DNA of 64,000 nt from Hanamia caeni (GCF_003721595.1 NZ_RJJR01000007.1:62001-126000), one strand, 5' to 3'. Shown: positions 1 through 9,507, counted from the first letter of the stretch. A program made the numbers and translations. Notes: generated from the sequence alone by a model not told the origin.

Positions 1-78
1 CCTGGGGGCAATTTTGTTTTATTGATCTTTCTTATGCCGTTTGTAATGGCTTCGGTTTTTGTGTATTTCTCAATTTAG
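1..78 (+). CDS. C-terminal end of a membrane protein gene (partial)
   Basis: The frame starting at base 1 is open for 25 codons and stops at TAG (76-78). The encoded tail is almost entirely hydrophobic (it contains VLLIFLMPFVMASVFVYF), as expected for the last transmembrane helix of an inner-membrane protein. The start lies outside the window, so the family cannot be named. Its end overlaps the promoter of the next gene. Confidence 0.5.
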   Translation, partial: PGGNFVLLIFLMPFVMASVFVYFSI

Positions 79-88
79 CTTACGTTTG
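57..88 (+). promoter_or_regulatory. Promoter of the E2 gene, Bacteroidota type
   Basis: TTTTG (57-61) is followed by a 19-base spacer and TACGTTTG (81-88), an exact match to the Bacteroidota consensus TTG-N19-TAnnTTTG. Transcription would start near base 95, about 13 bases before the ATG at 108. The -33 part lies inside the end of the upstream reading frame. Confidence 0.7.
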
Positions 89-107
89 TAAAACTTAATT
101 AAAACTC

Positions 108-1769
108 ATGGCAGTAGAAATAAAAGTACCTGCGGTAGGCGAAAGTATCAACGAAGTTACCCTTACGAAATGGATAAAAAAGGATGGGGAATGGGTAAAC
201 AGAGATGAGGTGATTGCTGAATTGGAAAGTGAAAAAGCGACTTTTGAAATCAACGCCGAACAAGCGGGCATTTTGCATACTGTGGCCAAAGAAGATGAGG
301 ATTTGAAAATAGGAGATGTAGTTGCTACCATAGATGAGAAAGCCCAAAAATCTGCGGGCGGCAGCGCCACGCCGAATGTCAAAAATGAGTCGGAAAAAAG
401 CGCAGTAGCTGCTTCTCCTAAATCGTCGCCGGAGAAGGCAGCAGTAGCTAAAGAACCAGAATCAGATAACGGCAAAGGCAAAGAGGAAATAAAGAAATCT
501 GGCACCATCGACATAAAAGTGCCTGTTATCGGAGAAAGCATAAAGGAGGTAACGCTTACAAAATGGGTTAAGAAAGATGGGGAATGGGTAGAAAGAGATG
601 AAGTGATTGCTGAATTGGAAAGTGAAAAAGCATCTTTTGAAATCAATGCCGAACAAGCCGGTATTTTACACACATTGGCAAAAGAAGATGAAGAGATTGA
701 GATAGGGGATGTTGTGGCAACTATAGATATTGGTGGTGAAAAGCCGTCTGCTCAAAATGAAGCTAAAAGCGCCAGCCAAGAAAAAACAAAACCAAAAGAA
801 GAAGAAACAGTTCAAAAAAGCCGCTCAGATAATTTCCCCGCCGAAAAGATTACACCTGAAGAAAATCAACCACGGAAAAGAGAAGATATAAAAACAACGC
901 CGGTGGCTGCTGCCATCCTTGCCGAAAAGAAGATAGATCCTTCAAAAATAAGCGCTACGGGTTTCCATGGAAAAATTACCAAAAACGATGTGTTGAGCGC
1001 TTTGCAAAACCCGGGCAGAGCAATTGATAAGGAGCTTTTCAGCAGAACCGAAACTCCAAAAAAAATGAGCAATCTTCGTCGCACTATCAGCCGCAGGCTG
1101 GTAGAAGCAAAAAACAACACGGCGATGCTTACGACCTTTAATGAGGCTGATATGGGTGCTATCATGGATTTGCGGGCGAAGTACAAGGAAACATTTAAAA
1201 AAACTCATGATGTAAATTTGGGCTTTATGAGCTTTTTCACCAAGGCATGTTGTTTCGCTTTGCAGGAATGGCCTTCCGTGAATGCGAGAATGGAAGGTGA
1301 TAATTTAATCTATCATGATTTTTGCGATATTTCAATTGCTGTTTCTTCGCCAAAGGGGCTTGTTGTTCCGGTAATAAGGAACGCTGAAAGCCTGAGCATG
1401 GCCGAGATTGAGAAGGAAGTAGTAGATCTTGCAGTAAAAGCCCGCGAAAGCAAATTAACAATTGAAGAAATGACTGGAGGAACCTTCACCATCACCAACG
1501 GAGGAATTTTTGGTTCAATGATGAGTACGCCAATCATAAATATTCCGCAAAGCGCTATTTTGGGAATGCATAATATCATTCAAAGACCGGTAGCAATCAA
1601 CGGCCAGGTAGTTATCAGGCCGATGATGTACCTCGCCTTAAGCTATGACCACCGGGTAATTGATGGAAGGGAGTCTGTTAGCTTTTTGGTGAGGATAAAA
1701 CAAATGCTTGAAAATCCCGAACAGTTGTTATTTGGCAAAGATCCTATTAAGGCGCTTCTTCAGCTATAA
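108..1769 (+). CDS. sucB: 2-oxoacid dehydrogenase E2 (dihydrolipoyl succinyltransferase type) with two lipoyl domains
   Basis: This is the acyltransferase core of a 2-oxoacid dehydrogenase complex, which moves the succinyl (or another acyl) group from lipoate to CoA. From N to C terminus it has lipoyl domain 1 (about 1-77, lipoyl Lys43 in ESEKA), an Ala/Pro/Lys/Glu linker, lipoyl domain 2 (about 133-208, Lys174 in ESEKA), a second linker, a short E3/E1-binding domain (about 264-300) and the catalytic domain with SYDHRVIDG (His515, Asp519). The C terminus ([14 protein letters not shown]) resembles SucB more than pyruvate E2, but the substrate is inferred. The two lipoyl domains are very similar even at DNA level. 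E. coli SucB has one lipoyl domain and about 405 residues; the extra length here is the second domain and linkers. The next gene follows after 29 bases and may be cotranscribed. Confidence 0.88.
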   Translation: MAVEIKVPAVGESINEVTLTKWIKKDGEWVNRDEVIAELESEKATFEINAEQAGILHTVAKEDEDLKIGDVVATIDEKAQKSAGGSATPNVKNESEKSAVAASPKSSPEKAAVAKEPESDNGKGKEEIKKSGTIDIKVPVIGESIKEVTLTKWVKKDGEWVERDEVIAELESEKASFEINAEQAGILHTLAKEDEEIEIGDVVATIDIGGEKPSAQNEAKSASQEKTKPKEEETVQKSRSDNFPAEKITPEENQPRKREDIKTTPVAAAILAEKKIDPSKISATGFHGKITKNDVLSALQNPGRAIDKELFSRTETPKKMSNLRRTISRRLVEAKNNTAMLTTFNEADMGAIMDLRAKYKETFKKTHDVNLGFMSFFTKACCFALQEWPSVNARMEGDNLIYHDFCDISIAVSSPKGLVVPVIRNAESLSMAEIEKEVVDLAVKARESKLTIEEMTGGTFTITNGGIFGSMMSTPIINIPQSAILGMHNIIQRPVAINGQVVIRPMMYLALSYDHRVIDGRESVSFLVRIKQMLENPEQLLFGKDPIKALLQL

Positions 1770-1798
1770 GCTTTACGCTAATTTTTAATTTTTATTTC

Positions 1799-3007
1799 AT
1801 GAATAAGAGTGAGCAGGCTGTTGAAAAAAGTTATGTTCACAGGTATCTTGATTATGCCCAAACACTGCTTGAAAATTATAACGGCAAAGAACCCTTTCAT
1901 TTATATCTCAAAAAATACTTTTCTTTAAATAAGAAACATGGCTCTAAAGACAGGCGGATAATTTCATCGCTTTGCTATGATTATTTTCGTTTAGGGGTTA
2001 GCGTTAATTCCGAAATGCCTATAACAGAAAAATTGTTGCTGGCGACTTTTCTCGTGGAACATGAACCTTCCAAAATTTTGAAAGAATTGAATCCGTCATG
2101 GAATGAAATGATAAAAAATCCTTTGCCTGAAAAAATTTCTTTTTTAAAAGATGTTTTTGATATGCAAAGTGTTTTTCCTTTTAATGATGAGTTGAGTACT
2201 AAAATTGACGTTGGGCTTTTTAATCTTTCGTTTTTGATTCAGCCAAGATTATTTCTGCGCGTCAGGCCGGGTAAAAAAGAAATTGTCTTACAAAAATTAA
2301 ACAAGGCAAATATTTCATTTGAATTTCTATATCCTGGTTGCCTCTCATTTGCTAATAGCGAAAACATAAACCGCGTTTTGCGCTTAGACGATGAAGTGAT
2401 AGTACAAGATTATAACTCTCAACAGACGCTTGCTATCTTAAAGAAAGAAATAACTGATAAATTTCAAACCGTATCGGTGTGGGACTGTTGTGCAGCCAGC
2501 GGTGGCAAATCAATATTAGCCTTTGATTTGCTTAACAACATCATGCTAACGGTAAGCGATACACGAAAAAATATTCTTGAAAATTTAAGGAAGCGTTTTA
2601 CGAATGCGGGCATCACAAATTATACCTCTTTGCTCATTGATTTGTCTGTTTCATCCAAAGAAAAATTGTTTAATCATTGTTTTGATACCATTATAGCTGA
2701 TGTGCCGTGTTCGGGATCCGGAACGTGGTCGCGTACGCCAGAGGCGCTTGCCTGGTTCGAAAAGAAAGCAATAACAAATTATGCTTTGCTTCAGCAGAAA
2801 ATTGTAACCCATTCAATTGAATATTTGAAGGTAGGCGGTTTACTCCTTTATATTACGTGTTCTGTTTTCAGAAAGGAAAATGAAGATAATGTGGATTTTT
2901 TCACACAAGATTTATCGCTGGAACTGATTTCAACAAAATACCTGTCCGGATATGAAATGCAGGCGGATACTCTATTTGTTGCATTGTTTCGAAAAAAAAA
3001 GAGGTAA
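1799..3007 (+). CDS. RsmB/NOP2/Sun-family RNA cytosine-C5 methyltransferase
   Basis: S-adenosylmethionine-dependent RNA m5C methyltransferase, probably acting on 16S rRNA. The SAM-binding loop is CCAASGGKS (motif I). The family's two cysteines are present: Cys304 in DVPCSGSGTW, which helps release the product, and Cys354 in ITCSVF, the usual nucleophile. The N-terminal ~200 residues are diverged and may hold a NusB-like helical part and a PUA-like region. At 402 residues it is close to RsmB (429). The ATG follows the E2 gene by 29 bases with no clear promoter between them, so an operon is likely. The family is firm; the exact target base is not. Confidence 0.8.
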   Translation: MNKSEQAVEKSYVHRYLDYAQTLLENYNGKEPFHLYLKKYFSLNKKHGSKDRRIISSLCYDYFRLGVSVNSEMPITEKLLLATFLVEHEPSKILKELNPSWNEMIKNPLPEKISFLKDVFDMQSVFPFNDELSTKIDVGLFNLSFLIQPRLFLRVRPGKKEIVLQKLNKANISFEFLYPGCLSFANSENINRVLRLDDEVIVQDYNSQQTLAILKKEITDKFQTVSVWDCCAASGGKSILAFDLLNNIMLTVSDTRKNILENLRKRFTNAGITNYTSLLIDLSVSSKEKLFNHCFDTIIADVPCSGSGTWSRTPEALAWFEKKAITNYALLQQKIVTHSIEYLKVGGLLLYITCSVFRKENEDNVDFFTQDLSLELISTKYLSGYEMQADTLFVALFRKKKR

Positions 3008-3064
3008 CTCTCTGTTCAAAATAAAAAAAGCGCCTATTTATTTCTTTACTGCGGAATGAAGAAT

Positions 3065-4774
3065 TTATTGAGCCATCAACTTAAGGCTCTTCTTATTCTT
3101 ACCATCATTGTATTTTAAAATATAGATACCTTTTTGAAGCAACTGCATTTGATTGAAATGGATAACCTGGATCACTCCTGATTGCACTGAGACTTTTTTT
3201 GCAAAATATAATTTTCCTGCAGCATCATATAAACTGAAAGTGGCTACGGATGTAAGTGGTGGATTAACTGCGATGGTAAAATTATTTTTAAAAGGATTTG
3301 GAAATATTTTGATAAAATTATTTTGGAGAACAGGAGCGATGTTTCTGATTATTTCTTGATTGGTCAAATCATCAAAAGCCTTTTTAAAATCAGGCAGCCC
3401 ATACCCAATCCGGTTGTCAGGTGCATTATAAATGCTGCTGCTTTTTTTTACGGCGTCAATTATCTGCATGTTTGTGAAGTCGGGAAAAGCCTGCCACAAA
3501 CAAGTAACAAGTCCGGCAAGATTGGGCGTGGCAAACGACGTTCCCGAACCTGCTTGAATAGTTCCCGAAGTGGAGGAAATTGCAGTCCCCGAACCTACAG
3601 AAGCTGCTGTCGGTTTAACCCGGCCGTCGCTGGAGGGCCCATAGCTGCTGAAAGGCGCAGGAATTCCCAAAGTATCTACGGCGCCTACCGTAATAATGCT
3701 ATCGGCATCGCCGGGAGTGGTTATATAGTGCCAGCTATCATCGCCTTCATTTCCGGCGGCTGCTAACACGATCATTCCTTTTTTTGCAGCAAGAGTAGCC
3801 GCTTTGGCAATCATGCTCGTATGGCCGTTCATGTCTTTGTATGTATAATCGAAAACGGGATTATCAAATGTATTATAACCTAATGAAGTAGAAATGATAT
3901 CTGCGCCTGCGCTGTCGGCCCTTTCTGCAGCGGCTATCCAATATTGTTCTTCAACAGGAGATTCGGAAGCCACATCTTCGGAACGATACAATAAAAAATT
4001 TGCATCCGGACATGAGCCTACCAATTCGCCCGGGATATTTCCTGCAATGATTGAAAAGCACATCATTCCATGATAATTATCTTCATCGACTGAAGCCTCA
4101 TTGTCAACAAAATCATAAGTATCAATTATCTTATTATTCAGGTTAACACTGTCGAACGCAGGCAGGCTGCGGTAATGATAGAAGCCGGCATCTATGATAG
4201 CAATCAGCATTCCCTTTCCGCGAAAACCGTTGTTGTGTAAATATTCGCCATTGTGGATATGGACCTGCGCGTATGAATTTCCGTACGAATAATAATTTCC
4301 GGAGACCGGCGGCGAGGCTGGCGATAAAATTCCTTTCGTTTCTTTGCTGAATTTATTTTTTTGCGCCCACTCCGGCGATTGATTTCTTTCCGCAACGTTT
4401 GAACGGACCAACCTTTTGACGGGGCTTGTTTTTGCGACAAAAGAAAAAGAATTGATTTTTAGAATGGCCAGTGAATCAGCAGTAGCAATACAAATTTGAT
4501 TCAACCATTTTGAGCCGTCGAGAACAGTGACATTTTCAACGGAACGAATGCTGTCGATATATGCGGAAACGATGGGCAGATCAGTTTCATCGATTGCGAT
4601 GTGTTGCTTTGCCCTTCTTTCAATAGCTTTCTCTGATAAGAATTTTGATGGATCGCTGATGGAAAAAGGAGTGCCGGCTTTGTCTGTAAAGCTGACTACA
4701 TATTTTGTAAACTGAGCAAAAGAATCAAGAGAAAAGAAAATGATTATTACCAGGAAGAGAAATTCTTTTCTCAT
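3065..4774 (-). CDS. Secreted subtilisin-like (S8) serine protease with T9SS sorting domain
   Basis: A 569-residue secreted protease. Residues 1-20 form a signal peptide ending DSFA|Q. The subtilase triad is visible: Asp195 in AIIDAGFYH, His235 in NYHGMMC and Ser413 in GTSFATP, with oxyanion Asn342 in AAAGNEG. A region of about 130 residues precedes the catalytic domain and may act as a propeptide. The last ~85 residues, from about 485 (IFPNPFKNNF ... GIYILKY ... KKSLKLM), match a type A T9SS C-terminal sorting domain, so the enzyme is probably exported through the outer membrane and released or anchored at the surface. It lies 47 bases downstream of a lipoprotein gene and likely belongs to the mnmA transcript. 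The physiological substrate is unknown. Confidence 0.9.
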   Translation of the reverse strand: MRKEFLFLVIIIFFSLDSFAQFTKYVVSFTDKAGTPFSISDPSKFLSEKAIERRAKQHIAIDETDLPIVSAYIDSIRSVENVTVLDGSKWLNQICIATADSLAILKINSFSFVAKTSPVKRLVRSNVAERNQSPEWAQKNKFSKETKGILSPASPPVSGNYYSYGNSYAQVHIHNGEYLHNNGFRGKGMLIAIIDAGFYHYRSLPAFDSVNLNNKIIDTYDFVDNEASVDEDNYHGMMCFSIIAGNIPGELVGSCPDANFLLYRSEDVASESPVEEQYWIAAAERADSAGADIISTSLGYNTFDNPVFDYTYKDMNGHTSMIAKAATLAAKKGMIVLAAAGNEGDDSWHYITTPGDADSIITVGAVDTLGIPAPFSSYGPSSDGRVKPTAASVGSGTAISSTSGTIQAGSGTSFATPNLAGLVTCLWQAFPDFTNMQIIDAVKKSSSIYNAPDNRIGYGLPDFKKAFDDLTNQEIIRNIAPVLQNNFIKIFPNPFKNNFTIAVNPPLTSVATFSLYDAAGKLYFAKKVSVQSGVIQVIHFNQMQLLQKGIYILKYNDGKNKKSLKLMAQ

Positions 4775-4821
4775 AAAATAAAAAAAAGGATTTTTTATTA
4801 GTTTACTGCAATTCTGAAAAA

Positions 4822-5559
4822 TTAATTATGATCAATAATGCTGAGCCTTTCGCCAAAGCCTTTAAATGTATTGTCTGTTCCCTGGAATTCCCAATGAATA
4901 AAATCTTTGTAGATCAAACCCACGCCTTTTGCATACATTTCTACGCTGCTGGTTTTCTCGGCATATTTCGTTCCGGCTACCTCGGGGTTTCCGGTTGAAT
5001 CAGCTACTTCAAAAACGGTAATTGTATTTTCAAAATCTTTTGAATTGATAGTCATTGGCTGGTTTACATTTTCGTAAGTATAATTCCAGTCTTCCATAAA
5101 AGCGGGGTTGGCAAAAACATAATCACGATAGGGATCATAGGCCAGGTAACTATTTCCTTTCCATGAAAAACCGTTTGTAACAGGGCCCATCAATTTGATA
5201 AAACGCAGGTTGTCCTGCACATATTCTATGGATTTTGAAGCAGGAAAAGCGGTGAACACATTATCAATTTCCCAGGGCTTGGTTGAATCTGACCTCAAAT
5301 AACGGTTAATTACAAATCCCGTATTTCCGGGATTATCCGTTGTGCTATCTTCTACGCGGTACTGTGCCTGGTAATGCCTTACGGTAAGCGTTTGATTAAA
5401 ATTTGTAAACACGGTAGAATCAAGATCGTAAGTAATATATTTTCCAATTTCCAACGGGAAATAATCGCCAACCGGCCAAACAGGCAGCGTTGCCGTTTCC
5501 TTTTTGCAGGCAGCTAAAATTAGTAAGACGGAAGCAAAACTGAGGATACGTTTTGTCAT
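4822..5559 (-). CDS. Hypothetical lipoprotein
   Basis: A 245-residue protein with a lipoprotein signal (basic MTKR, hydrophobic stretch, LAAC lipobox, Cys18), followed by KKE, common at the start of surface lipoproteins in this phylum. The mature part is rich in Tyr, Trp, Thr and Asn, suggesting a beta-structured domain. No enzymatic motif was recognised. It sits between mnmA (38 bases upstream) and the subtilase gene (47 bases downstream) on the same strand, so the three are probably cotranscribed. A link with the protease is suggested only by position. Confidence 0.7.
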   Translation of the reverse strand: MTKRILSFASVLLILAACKKETATLPVWPVGDYFPLEIGKYITYDLDSTVFTNFNQTLTVRHYQAQYRVEDSTTDNPGNTGFVINRYLRSDSTKPWEIDNVFTAFPASKSIEYVQDNLRFIKLMGPVTNGFSWKGNSYLAYDPYRDYVFANPAFMEDWNYTYENVNQPMTINSKDFENTITVFEVADSTGNPEVAGTKYAEKTSSVEMYAKGVGLIYKDFIHWEFQGTDNTFKGFGERLSIIDHN

Positions 5560-5597
5560 ACAAGAAAATTAATCTTTGGGAGATGCTTTTGTTTTAT

Positions 5598-6695
5598 TTA
5601 ATTTCTTTGGATAATTCCACCGCCAATCACATCATTATCTTCGTAAAAAACAGCGCTCTGGCCCGGTGCTATCCCTTTTACCTTTTCATAGAAACGGACT
5701 TTCAAGCCGTTTTCGTATGCAGAAAGGTTAGAAAGCGCCCCTTTATCTTTATACCTGATTTTTGTAAGGGCTTCCATTCCGTCAGAAACGCCATCATATT
5801 TTACCCAGTTGATTCCTTTAACGGTCAATTCACTTCCTTTCAAATCTTCTTCATCGCCTAAAACGATGGTGTTGGATTCAGGAATAATTTTCGTCACAAA
5901 AGCAGGTTTGCCCAAAGCAATATCAAGCCCTTTTCTTTGGCCCACGGTATAGAAAGGGTAGCCTTTGTGCGGCCCAAGAATTTTTCCCGTTTTATCTACA
6001 AAAAATCCGCCGGAAACTTTTTCTTCCAGTCCTTCTACTTTTCTTTTTAGGAATCCGCGGTAATCATTGTCGGGAACAAAGCAAATTTCATAGCTTTCAT
6101 TCTTCTTTGCCAGGTCGGGATAGCCAAAGTCAGTAGCCATTTGCCTGATTTCTGTTTTCCGGTAAGTGCCCAGAGGCAAAAGCGTCCTGCTTAATAAATC
6201 CTGTTGCAATCCCCACAATACATAGCTCTGGTCTTTTGTTTCGTCAATTCCTTTTCTTACAAAATACCTTCCGTTTGAATGTTGATGTATTTGCGCGTAA
6301 TGTCCTGTAGCAATAAAATCGCAACCCAGCGCATCTGCTCTTTTTGACAGCGCCCGCCATTTGATATGCGTATTGCACAAAATACAGGGATTAGGGGTTC
6401 GGCCGGCCATATATTCGTCTACAAAATTGTTAACTACAAAATCTCCGAATTCATTACGGATATCAAGAATAAAATGCGGAAATCCATGCTGCACGGCGGC
6501 CATCCGCGCATCATTAAAACTGTCGATATTGCAACATCCGGTTTCTTTATTGGTTTTGCCCCCACTGGTGGCATAATCCCAGGTTTTCATAGTAATTCCC
6601 ACTACTTCAAAACCTTCATTATGAAGCATCAAAGCGGCAACTGTACTGTCGATTCCTCCGCTCATCGCCATTAAAACTTTTCCTTTAGTACTCAT
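5598..6695 (-). CDS. mnmA: tRNA-specific 2-thiouridylase MnmA
   Basis: MnmA adenylates and then thiolates the wobble uridine U34 of tRNA-Lys, -Glu and -Gln to give 2-thiouridine. The PP-loop SGGIDS is at residues 12-17; catalytic Cys104 lies in NPCILCN and the persulfide-carrying Cys205 in SYEICFVPD. ATGHYAQ and GQRKGL are further family signatures. At 365 residues it has the normal length, and the C-terminal beta-barrel is complete. A good -7 box (TATCTTTG read on the minus strand) sits 18 bases upstream of the ATG, so this is the likely first gene of the operon with the lipoprotein and subtilase genes. Confidence 0.95.
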   Translation of the reverse strand: MSTKGKVLMAMSGGIDSTVAALMLHNEGFEVVGITMKTWDYATSGGKTNKETGCCNIDSFNDARMAAVQHGFPHFILDIRNEFGDFVVNNFVDEYMAGRTPNPCILCNTHIKWRALSKRADALGCDFIATGHYAQIHQHSNGRYFVRKGIDETKDQSYVLWGLQQDLLSRTLLPLGTYRKTEIRQMATDFGYPDLAKKNESYEICFVPDNDYRGFLKRKVEGLEEKVSGGFFVDKTGKILGPHKGYPFYTVGQRKGLDIALGKPAFVTKIIPESNTIVLGDEEDLKGSELTVKGINWVKYDGVSDGMEALTKIRYKDKGALSNLSAYENGLKVRFYEKVKGIAPGQSAVFYEDNDVIGGGIIQRN

Positions 6696-6712
6696 CTTTT
6701 TTAAATAATTGG

Positions 6713-6720
6713 CAAAGATA
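6713..6720 (-). promoter_or_regulatory. -7 box upstream of mnmA
   Basis: CAAAGATA on the plus strand reads TATCTTTG on the minus strand, matching TAnnTTTG. Transcription would start near 6707, giving an 11-base leader to the ATG at 6695. No good TTG lies at the usual -33 distance. Confidence 0.45.
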
Positions 6721-6756
6721 CACGATTCGGTTTTCAGGAGTTTTCAATTATATGCT

Positions 6757-6787
6757 AAAGCCGGCCATCTTGCGATGAACCGGCTTT
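6757..6787 (-). terminator. GC-rich hairpin downstream of the Spy-like gene
   Basis: The arms AAAGCCGG and CCGGCTTT enclose a second short stem CATC/GATG; read on the minus strand the loop is GCAA, a GNRA tetraloop. It lies 28 bases past the stop of the small periplasmic protein gene and before mnmA. The run after the stem on the minus strand is only weakly T-rich, so termination efficiency is uncertain. Confidence 0.5.
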
Positions 6788-6814
6788 AATTTTCACGGGA
6801 AAACTTTTCAAATT

Positions 6815-7219
6815 TTACGATGCGTGGCTTTTTTTCATTCCATGATTCATTTTGTGATTTTTCATTCTTTGTTTTCTTAGCTCTTTCATTTTTGCCTGTT
6901 GATCCGGAGTAAGAATCGTGTTCATTTTTTCAGATTGTGATTTACGCAATTCTTTCATTTTCTCTTTCTTTTGATCAGAAGTGAGGCTTTGGTCATTCAT
7001 TATTCCCTCTCTTTGTTGCTTCATATCCTGGTGAAGCGCTTTCATTTGCGACTTCTGATCGGCAGTGAGATTTAACTGGTCTTGCATCTTTCCTTTTTGG
7101 AAATGACGGGAAGAATCAGAGCGCATGTGTTGAGAATGAGGAACGTTTCTTTTTACCTGTGCGTTGCCGTTAGCTGCAAAGAATAAACCGGCTATGGCTA
7201 CGAGAAATAATTTTTTCAT
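6815..7219 (-). CDS. Small periplasmic Spy/CpxP-like helical protein
   Basis: The start is taken at the ATG at 7219 (MKKLFLVAIAG), giving 134 residues with a signal peptide cut near ANGNA|Q; upstream in-frame starts would only add an unlikely N-terminal extension. The mature protein is almost all Lys, Met, Gln, Ser and Asp, with two repeats of the form LT-DQK-(Q/K)-MK-L (LNLTADQKSQMKAL, SLTSDQKKEKMKEL) and a third, LTPDQQAKMKEL. This is the pattern of Spy/CpxP-type periplasmic chaperone or stress proteins. The His/Met-rich tail could bind metal, which is inference. It follows glnN after that gene's terminator and is probably transcribed alone. Confidence 0.65.
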   Translation of the reverse strand: MKKLFLVAIAGLFFAANGNAQVKRNVPHSQHMRSDSSRHFQKGKMQDQLNLTADQKSQMKALHQDMKQQREGIMNDQSLTSDQKKEKMKELRKSQSEKMNTILTPDQQAKMKELRKQRMKNHKMNHGMKKSHAS

Positions 7220-7251
7220 GTTGTGTATTTTTAATTGTTTGAACCATAGAA

Positions 7252-7283
7252 CAAACAAAAAGGCCGAAGTTTAACTCCGGCCT
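7252..7283 (-). terminator. Rho-independent terminator downstream of glnN
   Basis: Read on the minus strand, AGGCCGGAG and CTTCGGCCT form a 9-bp stem (one G-U pair) around TTAAA, followed by TTTTTGTTTG. It lies 32 bases past the glnN stop. Confidence 0.75.
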
Positions 7284-7314
7284 GTTAAAAAACATAAAAC
7301 AAGTTTGCCTTCGA

Positions 7315-9507
7315 TTATTGAACAAACAAAAGCTCCCTGTAACGTGGCAGTTCCCACAATTCATCATCAATCAAAAGCTCAAGTTTATCCACGTGGTACC
7401 TGATTACTTCAAAGTGTTTTCTTACTTCATCACAATAACTGATAGCTCTTTCTCTTGATTCCGAAATATTATTGGCCACTTTTCTCGCTTCAATCATTTC
7501 TTTAACCCTGGTGCCAATCACATCCACGTGTTCAGAAATTTTTTGCGCAATCTGCAACTGTGAAGAATAGTCTTTCTCAGCAAATCCAAGTTCTTTGAGG
7601 CCCTTGATATTTTGTATCAGGATATTTTGATACTTTACTGCAGGTGGCAAAATATAAGTGCTTGCCAACTCTCCCATCATCCGTGCTTCTATCTGGATTT
7701 TTTTAATATAGTTTTCCAGTTGAATTTCGTGACGGGCTTCCAGTTCCTTGGTTGTGAAAATATCGAACCGGGAGAACAATTTTTTGGCAGCATCTGAAAC
7801 AAACGCATCCAAAGCCAACGGAGTGGTTTTAATATTAGACAGCCCTCTCTTTTCAGCTTCCTTAGCCCATGCTTCGCTGTAGCCATCGCCTTCAAACAGT
7901 ATATTTTTGCTTTCGACAATATACTTTTGAATCGTTTGCATCAAAGCAATTTCTTTTTTCTCCCCCTTTTCAATTATTGAGTCTACTTCAATCTTAAAAT
8001 CCGTAAGCGCATCTGCAACTATGGTGTTTAGCACAGTCATTGGCCCGGCGCAATTTTCAGAAGATCCCACCGCTCTGAATTCAAACTTATTGCCTGTAAA
8101 TGCAAACGGAGAAGTCCTGTTTCTATCGGTATTGTCCATCATCAGTTCAGGAATGCTTTTATGAATATCGAGTTTTAACATTGCCTCATCCTGCTCGTCA
8201 AAATCATGGCCTACGCGTTTTTCAACTTCATTTAATACATCGCTTAAATATTTGCCGGTGAAGATGGAAATAATTGCCGGCGGCGCTTCATTTGCTCCAA
8301 GCCTGTGGTCGTTTCCTGCTGTTGCTATTGACGCTCTCAAAATATCAGCATGGTCGTGAACTGCTTTAATTGTGTTTACAAAAAAAGCAAGAAACATCAA
8401 ATTGGTTTTTGGCGTTTTGCCCGGCGCCAGCAAATTGACACCTGTATTGGTTGCCATGCTCCAGTTATTATGTTTGCCACTACCATTTATTTTAGCAAAT
8501 GGTTTTTCATGCAGGAGCACGAGAAGATTATGTCTCCGTGCTACCCGCACCATCAAATCCATTAGCAGCGTATTATGATCTACTGCTATATTCACCTCTT
8601 CAAAAATAGGCGCACATTCAAACTGGGCCGGAGCCACCTCATTATGGCGTGTCTTAAGCGGAACGCCTAATTTGTAGGCCTGGTTTTCAAAATCCCTCAT
8701 AAATGCATATACTCTTTCCGGAATGGCGCCAAAATAATGGTCCTCTAGTTGCTGACCTTTTGCGGGAGCCTGGCCAAAAAGAGTACGCCCCGTCATTATT
8801 AAATCAGGGCGTGCATTTGCTAAAGTGGCGTCTACTACAAAATATTCCTGCTCCCATCCAAGCGTGGGCTTAACAGAAGTAATATTTTTATCAAAATACT
8901 GGCAAACATCCACCGCCGCCTTTTCCAGCGCTACTGTTGATTTTAAGAGTGGCGTTTTAGCATCTAATGATTCGCCTGTATAGGAAACAAAAATAGTGGG
9001 GATGCATAAGGTGCGGCCATTTCCAATTTCAACCACAAATGGAGGTGAAGATGGATCCCATGCGGTATACCCGCGGGCTTCAAAAGTAGCCCTTATTCCT
9101 CCGCTCGGGAACGAAGACGCATCAGGCTCCTGTTGAATCAGCGCATTGCCGTCAAACTCCTCAATGGCGGTTCCGTCACTTTTTATGGTGAAAAAAGAAT
9201 CGTGCTTTTCGGCGGTGGCTCCTGTCAGTGGTTGAAACCAGTGGGTATAATGGGTCACATTTTTTGTTTGTGCCCACCGTTTTAATGCAGAGGCTATCTG
9301 GTCGCCCATTTTCCGGTCAATTTTTGTCTGGTTCTTAATGGAAGAAACCAGGCTCTTGTAAGCTTCGTCGCTCAGGTATTCCCGGGCTTTTTTAAGATCG
9401 AAAACGTTTTCCGCAAAAAAATTGGTGATTTTTTGCGGTGAATCTACCTCCTGACTTCTCGGCGTGGATAGAATCTCATTTAATGCATTTAAGCGTAATG
9501 ATTCCAT
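7315..9507 (-). CDS. glnN: Type III glutamine synthetase
   Basis: Makes glutamine from glutamate, ammonia and ATP. The 730-residue length and motifs fit the large GSIII family typical of Bacteroidota, not the 450-residue GSI: TRHNEVAPAQFECAP, NGSGKHNNWSM, GNDHRLGANEAPPA and NRTSPFAFTGNKFEFR, the last carrying the arginines of the glutamate/ATP site. The ATG at 9507 (MESLRLNALNEIL) is preferred to a TTG 21 bases upstream because it gives the usual N terminus. It is followed by a terminator and appears monocistronic. The 168 bases upstream are very AT-rich with no clear consensus promoter. Confidence 0.95.
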   Translation of the reverse strand: MESLRLNALNEILSTPRSQEVDSPQKITNFFAENVFDLKKAREYLSDEAYKSLVSSIKNQTKIDRKMGDQIASALKRWAQTKNVTHYTHWFQPLTGATAEKHDSFFTIKSDGTAIEEFDGNALIQQEPDASSFPSGGIRATFEARGYTAWDPSSPPFVVEIGNGRTLCIPTIFVSYTGESLDAKTPLLKSTVALEKAAVDVCQYFDKNITSVKPTLGWEQEYFVVDATLANARPDLIMTGRTLFGQAPAKGQQLEDHYFGAIPERVYAFMRDFENQAYKLGVPLKTRHNEVAPAQFECAPIFEEVNIAVDHNTLLMDLMVRVARRHNLLVLLHEKPFAKINGSGKHNNWSMATNTGVNLLAPGKTPKTNLMFLAFFVNTIKAVHDHADILRASIATAGNDHRLGANEAPPAIISIFTGKYLSDVLNEVEKRVGHDFDEQDEAMLKLDIHKSIPELMMDNTDRNRTSPFAFTGNKFEFRAVGSSENCAGPMTVLNTIVADALTDFKIEVDSIIEKGEKKEIALMQTIQKYIVESKNILFEGDGYSEAWAKEAEKRGLSNIKTTPLALDAFVSDAAKKLFSRFDIFTTKELEARHEIQLENYIKKIQIEARMMGELASTYILPPAVKYQNILIQNIKGLKELGFAEKDYSSQLQIAQKISEHVDVIGTRVKEMIEARKVANNISESRERAISYCDEVRKHFEVIRYHVDKLELLIDDELWELPRYRELLFVQ

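Noticed and set aside
95..673. Long open frame of 192 codons opposite the E2 gene, with an internal repeat
   Set aside because: It is a mirror of the two similar lipoyl domains on the plus strand. It has no promoter or family pattern, and the plus-strand protein is certain.
3323..3766. Plus-strand open frame of 147 codons inside the subtilase gene
   Set aside because: Antisense to the catalytic and sorting domains of a clear protease; its Arg/Ser-rich composition is that of a shadow frame.
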